The notes beneath the pieces were generated by a model. That model was not told the DNA's origin and did not search any database. It saw only the letters and a program-made list of their open reading frames with translations. The position numbers and the translations under genes were made by a program. From Halorussus vallis (GTDB lineage: Archaea > Halobacteriota > Halobacteria > Halobacteriales > Haladaptataceae): a stretch of DNA of 64,000 nucleotides. Below, one piece after another: positions 17,418 to 24,501 of the stretch. Each line of letters begins with the position of its first letter. The stretch's first letter is position 1. The DNA lies in assembly GCF_024138165.1 (NCBI RefSeq), contig NZ_CP100004.1, forward strand, positions 1 to 64,000. Reading direction: 5' to 3'.

Positions 17418-19796
17418 ATGTCTACGTTCGACAAAATTCAGAGTCAAGACGACACGTCGGCGGCCGTCGCCGCCGAGAACAAGGTCAAGAAACGAATCCG
17501 GGACCGACTCCGCCGGGAGAACCGCGAAGTCGAAGCCGAGGTCCGCTCGATCATCTCGAAAGCCGAGGAAGCCCTCGCCGGAGAGAGCGAGCACATCCCC
17601 GAGAAACTCCTGGGGAAACTCCATTGGTACCTCTGGCTCGACCCTGACCGGGCCGAGGTCCTCCATCCGCAGAACGACGACCTCGCTCGCAAGTATAAGC
17701 GGTACTTCCAGCGGTGTCACGTGGACCGTGAGCGCGGCATCCGACCCGACCCCCAAGAGGAGTACAAGATTCTCAACGAAGTCGCGAAGGCGCTCGGGTA
17801 TCAGTCCTCCGTGACCGACCGCAGCCAGTACGCACCCGTTCGCCTCGAAAGCATCGACGAACCGGGCGCGAAGTCAGTCGAGAACCCGACTCCAATCGGA
17901 CGGCGACGGATCGGCCACGACGACCCCGCTGACCCCGAGGACCGCGCGGTCGAAATCCCACATCAATCCTGCGACCACATCCTTGCGGTCGCCCTCCCCC
18001 GGAGTGGGAAAGACTCGACGCTCGCCAGCATCGGGAAGAATCTGTGGGACGAACACGGCTATAGCTATTTCTCGATTCTCGACGACGGCCGGATGGAGAC
18101 GCCGATGCTCGCCATTCCGAACGACGAGAAGGTGATTCAACAGAACCTCGAACGCTTCGGACAAGAACCGGATGCCTTCGACGCCGAGGTGTTCGTCCCC
18201 GCGATGGACGGCCTCCCCGAGCGCCTCCCGCAGAACTTTACACGGTTCAGCATCGGCATCGACTCGCTCACTCCGCACTTGATTCTCCGACTTGCGGGTG
18301 TCACGAAGAGCGACGAGACGGTCGAAGCGCGAATCAAGCAGGCGCTCGACGATACACTCGCCGGAACCGGTCAGGTGACCGAACTCGTCGCGCGCCTGCA
18401 AAGCTACGCGAAGCAGATGGAGGCGACTATCGAGTGGACCGAGATTCACGAGCGTCAGTCCGGTAAGCATGAGACCGAGACGTATACGGCGAACTTCCAG
18501 ATGGACGCCGAGGACGCGCTGAACACGGCCGCCCAACGACTCGGCCAACTTGCGGGCGAAGGCCTCGTCACGTCACCCGACGCGGTGACGAATCTCGACA
18601 TGCAGAAGGTCATCGCACGCCAGGAACAGGCGGCGGTGCTCTGCTGTAATTTCCTGAAACAGGGCCAGGAGGCGTTGAAGTACACGATTATGGACCTCTG
18701 GCTTAGACTCATCTATCAGGCCCGAGACGACAACCCGCGACTGCCGCGGGTCTGCCTGGAGATTCGCGAGTTGAAGAACGTCGCACCGTCGAAACTCGCC
18801 GACGTGCGGTACAAGGACGCGATAAAGACGCTCCAGCAGACGATTTTCTTCATCTCGACGCAGGGCGGGTCACGCCGGATTCTGATGCTCGGGAGTACGC
18901 AGAAGCTGAACGACGTATACAAGCCCGTGCGGTCGAATATGGCGACGAAGATACTGCTCCGTCTCGGTGAAGAGGAAATCGAGACTCTCGACCGGTCGTA
19001 CCACTTCGACTATCGGCAGAAGGACCAACTCGCGGAGTTCTCCATCGGCCAGGGCATGATTCTCGCGGGTGGGGAGGCGTACTGGCCGATAGACCTCCGA
19101 GGAGCACCGTGCGGGCTTGGACTCGGCGACCAGCACTGGTTCGACCGCTACGGCCGCGCGTGGGGCGCTCGCGTCCGCCAGAGCCTGAACGACTACTGGA
19201 ACACGAAACACAGCGACAGCGAGTGGTGGGTACACGTCCCCGACGCGGAAGTCCGCGAGATGGACGACCCGCCGAAAATTGGGGATACGTACTCCGAGTG
19301 GTACCTGCTCTCCGAGGATTTCCCCGACGAGACGGAGCGGGAGGACGTCGACCGCGCGCTCATTCGAGACGTGCTTGAGAACCGCCGCGAGTATCCGGTG
19401 AAGACGGACCTCTCGCTCGCGGAGACGGGCGCGGGCAACCGCCAGCGCGACCTCTCGATAGCGCCTGCGGACCCCGAGGATAGCGGTGTAGACGACCTCG
19501 CCGAGGAGTTCGGCGTGCCGCAGGACGTGCAGCCGTGGCTGGCGGACCGAACGCGGCCCGGCCGCCAGCGGATGGTCGAAGCCTGCCGCATCCTCCAGGA
19601 ACACGGCCCGTTCCAGTGGTACAAGGACATGGACGAATTCCTCTCGTATCCCGAGTCGACGATGCGGAATTACGTCGAACCCGAGGGCCTCGAACCCTGT
19701 TTCGACACCTCTGGGTCGAAGATAAAGCTGACACCGGTCGGCGAGCAGGTGGCGAACATCGAGTGGGAAGTCCTCGAAGAAAAACTTAGAGCGTAA
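17418..19796 (+). CDS. HerA/FtsK-superfamily P-loop ATPase (DNA translocase-like)
   Basis: 792 residues. An N-terminal helical region (about 1-130) precedes the motor domain. The P-loop is ALPRSGKDST (about 192-201), a variant without the usual second Gly. The Walker B-like strand is LPRVCLEIREL (about 443-452) with Glu where Asp is common, and a following ISTQGG strand (about 478) fits the sensor Gln of HerA/FtsK ATPases. The C-terminus (about 690-790) looks like a winged helix. The family pumps DNA or protein through membranes. It follows the membrane-protein operon and the 9-mer array, so it is the likely motor of that apparatus (inference). It could instead package or segregate DNA. Confidence 0.8.
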   Translation: MSTFDKIQSQDDTSAAVAAENKVKKRIRDRLRRENREVEAEVRSIISKAEEALAGESEHIPEKLLGKLHWYLWLDPDRAEVLHPQNDDLARKYKRYFQRCHVDRERGIRPDPQEEYKILNEVAKALGYQSSVTDRSQYAPVRLESIDEPGAKSVENPTPIGRRRIGHDDPADPEDRAVEIPHQSCDHILAVALPRSGKDSTLASIGKNLWDEHGYSYFSILDDGRMETPMLAIPNDEKVIQQNLERFGQEPDAFDAEVFVPAMDGLPERLPQNFTRFSIGIDSLTPHLILRLAGVTKSDETVEARIKQALDDTLAGTGQVTELVARLQSYAKQMEATIEWTEIHERQSGKHETETYTANFQMDAEDALNTAAQRLGQLAGEGLVTSPDAVTNLDMQKVIARQEQAAVLCCNFLKQGQEALKYTIMDLWLRLIYQARDDNPRLPRVCLEIRELKNVAPSKLADVRYKDAIKTLQQTIFFISTQGGSRRILMLGSTQKLNDVYKPVRSNMATKILLRLGEEEIETLDRSYHFDYRQKDQLAEFSIGQGMILAGGEAYWPIDLRGAPCGLGLGDQHWFDRYGRAWGARVRQSLNDYWNTKHSDSEWWVHVPDAEVREMDDPPKIGDTYSEWYLLSEDFPDETEREDVDRALIRDVLENRREYPVKTDLSLAETGAGNRQRDLSIAPADPEDSGVDDLAEEFGVPQDVQPWLADRTRPGRQRMVEACRILQEHGPFQWYKDMDEFLSYPESTMRNYVEPEGLEPCFDTSGSKIKLTPVGEQVANIEWEVLEEKLRA

Positions 19797-19813
19797 TACA
19801 GTTTATTGAGACG

Positions 19814-20788
19814 ATGAACGACCAACAGCACACCCATAACCCTGACGGCCTCGAAGCACAGTTCGGACAGTTCTTCCGACGCTACTACAGCGACGAAATC
19901 GGCAACCTCGCCCGGAACTACCCGACCGACCGAGCGTTGTACGTCGATTGGACCGACCTCTACCAGTACGACAACAGTCTCGCCGACGACCTGCTCTCAA
20001 ACGGCAGCCAACTCCGCGAGTACGCGGAAGAGGCGCTTCGAAACTACGACCTCCCCATCGACGTGAGTCTCGGCCGCGCGAGCTTTCGCGTGCGGAACCT
20101 CCCGGACGAAGCAACGTTCGACGTGGGCGACTACCGCGTCTCGGACCTCGGAAGTCTGCTCGCAATCGAGGGCGAAGTCGTTTGGTGTTCGGAAGTCGAA
20201 CCGTTTGCCGAGGACGCTGCGTTCGCCTGCCAACGGTGCGGCACCCTGACCTACATCCCACAGTCGTTCGGCGACCTCCGCGAACCCGCCGAATGCCAGG
20301 GATGCGAGCAACAGGGACCGTTCACCATCAATCAGAAGCAGTCAGAACTCGTCGATTATCGGAAGCTCAAGCTGGAAGCCGTCGACAGCAATCTTGCCGA
20401 TCCGCCGACGCTCGACGCTGCCGTAAAGGAGGACCTTGTGGACCGCGTGGGGCCGGGCGACTTCGTGACGGTCGTCGGCGTCTACAAGACGCTCCCGCAG
20501 CAGGACGACTGTATCTTCGACACCTACGTCGACGTGTGGGACATCGACCGCGACGTCGACGCGAAGGCGGATAAGCTTTCGAAGTCGGCGCTCGAAGACC
20601 GAATTCTCGCATTCGTCGAGGGCGAACAGGCGAGTGACGAGTTCGGCGTCCCCCAACAGGCGGTCGTCGACGACCTCGCCAACGAAGGTGTCCGGGAAGA
20701 AGAAACGACGGACAGAATCGCCGAGTTGGTCGAGGACGCGAACGAACCGTTAGACGAAATCGGCGGTGGCCGGTTGATGATGCGGTAG
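19814..20788 (+). CDS. MCM-like protein lacking the AAA+ ATPase domain
   Basis: 324 residues. Residues about 1-245 match the MCM N-terminal tier: helical A-domain, OB-fold and a zinc site CQRC...CQGC (about 139-164), closely similar to the full MCM at 24.5 kb (for example the CQRCGTLTYIPQS block in both). The sequence then passes straight to a wHTH-like tail (about 258-324). The whole AAA+ module of about 300 residues is absent without any frameshift, so this is an intact N-tier/wHTH protein. It begins 17 nt after the ATPase gene. It may bind ssDNA, dock on MCM rings or compete with them (inference). Confidence 0.85.
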   Translation: MNDQQHTHNPDGLEAQFGQFFRRYYSDEIGNLARNYPTDRALYVDWTDLYQYDNSLADDLLSNGSQLREYAEEALRNYDLPIDVSLGRASFRVRNLPDEATFDVGDYRVSDLGSLLAIEGEVVWCSEVEPFAEDAAFACQRCGTLTYIPQSFGDLREPAECQGCEQQGPFTINQKQSELVDYRKLKLEAVDSNLADPPTLDAAVKEDLVDRVGPGDFVTVVGVYKTLPQQDDCIFDTYVDVWDIDRDVDAKADKLSKSALEDRILAFVEGEQASDEFGVPQQAVVDDLANEGVREEETTDRIAELVEDANEPLDEIGGGRLMMR

Positions 20789-20789
20789 T

Positions 20790-21446
20790 CTACAGCGCGT
20801 AGGTCGGCATGTACTCATGGCCGGTGTCCGCGGCGTAGAGGGCAATGTTCGCCTCGATGTCCGATTCTGTGTATTTGAGAACCGTCTGCTCAAGCGCGTC
20901 CCACTGTTCACGGCCGTCCTCCGGAAGCGACTCGATGTACTTCGGTGCGAGTTCCTCGCCGAATCGCGTGTTGTCGAGTTTCGCACCTTCCCACGTGGTG
21001 ACGCACTCGGGAATCTCGTAGTAGTCGAGTGCTTCTTCGAGTGACGGCCATTTCTTGTTCATCTCGTCGGCGATGGGTTTGCGGATTTCCAGCAGGTCGA
21101 CGTGCTCGCTCGCGCACGCAAGCGTTGGACAGTCCGAGAACCCGAGCGCCTCGATTTTGTCGCCGAGGAATGTGAGGTCGAAGAAGTCCGCGCCGTAGGA
21201 GACGAGTGCTTCCGGGTCGCGGTCGTTCAGCCACTCGTAGGCCGACCGAATCACGTCAGTTTCATCGCCGACGACGTTCTTCCGTGAAAACATCGTCACG
21301 TCGGCGTCGTCGCTGCCGAGTTCGTGGTAGCCGACGCCGATGGCTATGAGGTCGTCGGAGTCGCCGTCAAACCCGCTTGTTTCGATGTCGAGAGTGCCGA
21401 TGCTGTCGTAGCATTTGTCAGCAGGGAGGTTCAGTTCGAACATCAT
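20790..21446 (-). CDS. Stand-alone DEDDy 3'-5' exonuclease (PolB-type)
   Basis: 218 residues. ExoI is LDIETSGF (Asp20, Glu22), ExoII is in VSYGADFFDLTFL (Asp near 87-90) and ExoIII is KYTESDIEAN (Tyr192, Asp196). These are the four acidic residues plus Tyr of the proofreading domain of B-family polymerases, here without a polymerase. The family removes 3' nucleotides. It ends 1 nt from the convergent MCM-like gene. The start is the first or second Met. It may supply exonuclease activity for the PolB at 41.4 kb, whose own exonuclease motifs are not visible (inference). Confidence 0.85.
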   Translation of the reverse strand: MMFELNLPADKCYDSIGTLDIETSGFDGDSDDLIAIGVGYHELGSDDADVTMFSRKNVVGDETDVIRSAYEWLNDRDPEALVSYGADFFDLTFLGDKIEALGFSDCPTLACASEHVDLLEIRKPIADEMNKKWPSLEEALDYYEIPECVTTWEGAKLDNTRFGEELAPKYIESLPEDGREQWDALEQTVLKYTESDIEANIALYAADTGHEYMPTYAL

Positions 21447-21789
21447 TTTATTCTGTCAGTCGGACTAATTAGTTCTTACTGTAAGGCGTCCTCTCAGCGG
21501 GCGCTGTCACGCGCCTCAGCCATTCCACGTCCGGATACCTCAGCCACCGTAGGTAGCTTAGGCACCTTAGCCAGCACAGCCAGCGCGCCGAGAAACACCG
21601 GCTCCGTCCGGTCGTCCACTCGCGAGCGCGCCCCCTTACGCACTATCAACTAGAGTCAACCACGACTAGAAGAAATCTGAACCTGAGACGTACACTTTGG
21701 TGTTCGGCGGCGGAGTCTATCGTGTCCTCCAGGGACGGTCACAACAAGACGAATCTTTCAGCTCGACCAACAGAAATAGCGGGGTTACT
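21447..21789. promoter_or_regulatory. Intergenic region holding the second 9-mer repeat cluster
   Basis: The stretch contains the exonuclease promoter (AT-rich TTAGTTCTTACT near 21470 on the plus strand) and six consecutive 9-mers of the ACCTAAGCC type at 21537-21590 (ACCTCAGCC, ACCGTAGGT, AGCTTAGGC, ACCTTAGCC, AGCACAGCC, AGCGCGCCG). Two weaker units lie just upstream. The right half (21600-21789) shows no gene or structure I can support. Confidence 0.6.
21537..21590 (+). repeat. 9-nt tandem repeat, second cluster (six units)
   Basis: Six contiguous 9-mers in register, related to the array at 17256-17417 and in the same orientation. The two clusters bracket the block ATPase/MCM-like/exonuclease (17.4-21.4 kb). 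Confidence 0.75.
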
Positions 21790-22026
21790 TCAGCGGTCGG
21801 ACTCGTCGTTCTCGCCCTGTAACTCGCGGTCTATAATCGCGTCAACCGATTGACCTCGCCCGATGACAGGCGGCCCCTCTGCTTCGACCTCCCGCGGCGT
21901 TAAGAACGAATACTTCCGCGCAAGGTCGCGGTCTGAACAGACTCCCCACGCGTACAAGAGCAAGTCGTCACGATTCACTCGCTCCCACTTCTCCTCCGGA
22001 ACGTACTCGCCCTCCTCTCGACCCAT
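21790..22026 (-). CDS. Small hypothetical protein
   Basis: 78 residues, charged and soluble, with a single Cys and a PREVEAEG segment. Its composition matches haloarchaeal proteins. No domain or motif recognised, and its neighbours give no functional hint. Confidence 0.55.
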   Translation of the reverse strand: MGREEGEYVPEEKWERVNRDDLLLYAWGVCSDRDLARKYSFLTPREVEAEGPPVIGRGQSVDAIIDRELQGENDESDR

Positions 22027-22099
22027 ACACCGAGCACGTTCCCCGAAAGCATAGCCGTACCTCGAACCAACTACTATCCGACAGAGAAGTAGTTGAGAT

Positions 22100-22737
22100 T
22101 CACAGTGAGATTGTTCTACCCTCTCCCTCTACTTCTTCGATTGAAACCTCTGCGTCTTCGGTATAGGCCCACTTATCTACCGTTTCCCCCTCATTAGTGA
22201 ACGCTTGTTGATTCCATACGACGTGAAGCTGAAGCTCAGAGGGCGAGAAATTCTCGGCAATTTTGTTGAATACCCAGCCATCTACCTTCTTGCCGGGATA
22301 TACACCGCTTGTAGCATCATTTTCATAGAGAGAGTTCCGGTACGTCTGGAGCTTCTTTCCCTCAACAATGTATCTCTCGGTTATGTCGTCCCTCATCCCC
22401 CCATCATCAACTCGTTCGCCTTTATAGTAGAGATCTATTGCATCCCCCGATGGGCCTGTCGTCGGAAATTCCTGTTCTGAATCGCCGTTGTGAACTACAC
22501 TTAGATGAGTGAGAAGAAACACGGCCCCTGACTCAGTATGTAGTTTTTGCTTATTTCTTCCGTAAACGCGCATTAGAGAATCCGTCAAGACGTATTTCGT
22601 AGGGGTAAACTCCACTCCGTTATGTGTCGAAGAGTCCCCAACTTTCCGGTTCTGGAGCATCCCGCTTATAGACGAGCAACCGGCAATAGAAGCAGTTCCC
22701 ATTCCCGTGATGGTTGCTGAAGCTTTCGTCTGTACAT
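22100..22737 (-). pseudogene. Lipoprotein gene with a frameshift in the Tat signal peptide
   Basis: The long frame (22702 down to 22100, 200 aa) begins inside a lipobox (TASIAGCSS) without a signal n-region. Upstream, ATG 22737 encodes MYRRKL, a twin-arginine start. A one-base loss near 22720 separates this start from the ASATITGMGTASIAGC continuation. A TATATA box at about 22755-22765 points to ATG 22737 as the true start. The mature part looks like a small beta-rich surface lipoprotein (DUF4352-like at best). The gene is AT-rich compared with its neighbours, suggesting transfer. Alternatives are a sequencing error or programmed frameshifting. Confidence 0.6.
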
Positions 22738-22803
22738 AACACCGAATTGCTGTATCTATATAAGTATTTTATCCTAATCGGTAAGTTCGATAATCTGTAT
22801 CTT

Positions 22804-24366
22804 CTATGAGTACCGAACGTCGAACTCCTTGTACGCCCGCAGTTGCTCGTGGAACCCACGTCGCGTATCCAGTAACGCACCGTCTGAACCCCCGGTTTCA
22901 GTCTCCGGGAACGCCACGTCAACGTCCGAGAGAACATCGTCCTCGTCGACGCCCCGGATCTCGTCGCGCAGCTTGTCTCGCTTGGTTTCGATTTTCAGTT
23001 CTCGGCGGACCAATTTCTCTTCATGCCGGAGGTCTTCAAGGGCCTCGCGCGCCTGTCGGAACTCACCATGTAGGCGACGCTCGTACTTGTCGAGTGCGTC
23101 ATCGAGGACCGTGAGCGCAGCGTCAATCGTGTCCTCGTGCTGTTCGAACGCGTCGAACAGTCGCCACTCGGCCTCTCGGCGCGCGTCGTCGACAGCCTGG
23201 TCGAGACGGTCGCCGAGGTCTTGGTCGTAGTACCGGTCGAGCACGTCCCGGAGCGCGTCCCGGTACGCTTCGGGGTGGCGGGCTTCGAATGCGTTGACCT
23301 CCACGGGATCCATGTCGTCGGCGTACTCGGCGAACGTATCCTTCTGGCGCTCGTAGGCGAGCGCGCCCGGATTTCGGTATTCCAGGCCGGACGGGTCCTT
23401 CGCCGGAGTCCCTGGCAGGTCGTACTCGACGACCTGCTCAAGCGTGAGCGCAGCGTGGTGGACGTAGGCTTCAACGTCGTGAAAGGCCGCCTCGATTTCG
23501 AGTTTCCGCGCTGCCGAGACGGGCATATCGACGCCTTTCGGGTCCCAGTCCGAGACGACGACCACCACGAGGTCCTGGTCGCGCGCGTCCGCGATACGGA
23601 TTGCGTCCCGGACCATTTGGTAGGAGAACTCACCGCCGCCCGCGGGCCGGAGGGTTGCGCCGTACTCGCGTGCTAGGTCTTCGTCGAGCACGCCCGATTT
23701 CTCCGCCCACAGTTCGAGGTAGTAGTCCTGCCGCCCCAATTCGTCGTACTGAACGCCCGCGAACGCCTGCGCGATAATCTGCTGAATACGAGCACGAATC
23801 AGTTCGTCCGCATCGTCGGCCTCGACGCGCGCCGGAGAGAGTTCGAGCGCGAGCCTGGCATCCCGATAGCTGTCGGCGGCCGACCGACTCACGGCCCCGA
23901 ACTTGACACCGGACGCCTGTGGCGAGCAGGGGTCGTCGTGGCTGTCGAACGCAGTCGGCGTGACCGTCGTGTTCTTGCTGTCGCCGATCCGCTCGGGGTC
24001 GACGAACCCGAGGACTTGCGCCCAGAACGCGCCTTTCTTCAACTCATTCCAGCACTTCTGCGTGTTCTGGTAGTCGTCGCCGTCGCGTAGCTGGTAGTCT
24101 TTCGCGAAGATTCTGTAGTGAAACCCGCGCGGGTGGGTTTCCGGACAGCCCTCCTGGTCGTAGATGTCGGCGAACCATTCGGCGCGCTCTAAATCTGAGG
24201 GTTGGACGTAGGCGGTGTCGTTGTTCCGCGAGAGCGCGAGAAAATCCTCCACGGAGGCGTCCTCGCCCTGCGAGCGCGCTTGGGCGGCCATCTCCTTGAT
24301 TCGCCCGCGGAGGTCGGGAATATCGCTCCGGGAATCGAGGAGGTCAGAAAGCGGCGGGTCGTTCAT
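22804..24366 (-). CDS. Toprim-domain protein related to Spo11/TopoVI-A
   Basis: 520 residues. The central part has two features of TopoVI-A-type Toprim folds: an LWAEKSGV strand with the conserved Glu (near 219) and SDWDPKGVDM (about 269-278), matching the DxDPxG Toprim aspartates. Residues about 75-115 could be the winged helix carrying the DNA-cleaving Tyr (several Tyr near 84-100). The C-terminal 150 residues are a long charged coiled coil absent from TopoVI-A. The family breaks or remodels DNA backbones. The gene is divergent from MCM with a shared regulatory gap, so a replication or recombination role is likely (inference). Confidence 0.7.
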   Translation of the reverse strand: MNDPPLSDLLDSRSDIPDLRGRIKEMAAQARSQGEDASVEDFLALSRNNDTAYVQPSDLERAEWFADIYDQEGCPETHPRGFHYRIFAKDYQLRDGDDYQNTQKCWNELKKGAFWAQVLGFVDPERIGDSKNTTVTPTAFDSHDDPCSPQASGVKFGAVSRSAADSYRDARLALELSPARVEADDADELIRARIQQIIAQAFAGVQYDELGRQDYYLELWAEKSGVLDEDLAREYGATLRPAGGGEFSYQMVRDAIRIADARDQDLVVVVVSDWDPKGVDMPVSAARKLEIEAAFHDVEAYVHHAALTLEQVVEYDLPGTPAKDPSGLEYRNPGALAYERQKDTFAEYADDMDPVEVNAFEARHPEAYRDALRDVLDRYYDQDLGDRLDQAVDDARREAEWRLFDAFEQHEDTIDAALTVLDDALDKYERRLHGEFRQAREALEDLRHEEKLVRRELKIETKRDKLRDEIRGVDEDDVLSDVDVAFPETETGGSDGALLDTRRGFHEQLRAYKEFDVRYS

Positions 24367-24501
24367 ATCACCGTGTTAGCACTCAGAGTCTAAATAGGTT
24401 AGTACGACTCTTTCGACTACTACAGACGGGGTTCTCGGTCCAAGAATTGAGAACCTTGCGAGTCCGAAGAACTATAGGATTTGCCACACTCTCCCCGAGA
24501 G
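24367..24501. promoter_or_regulatory. Divergent promoter region of the Toprim and MCM genes
   Basis: Leftward: CTATTTAG near 24395 lies about 28 nt before ATG 24366. Rightward: ACTATAGG near 24471 lies about 30 nt before ATG 24502. Between them is an inverted repeat GGTTCTC (24430-24436) / GAGAACC (24449-24455) with a 12-nt spacer, a plausible operator controlling both genes. Confidence 0.6.

Noticed and set aside
24481-24501. TTG start for MCM
   Set aside because: ATG 24502 lies about 30 nt after the TATA box and the extra residues are not conserved-looking.
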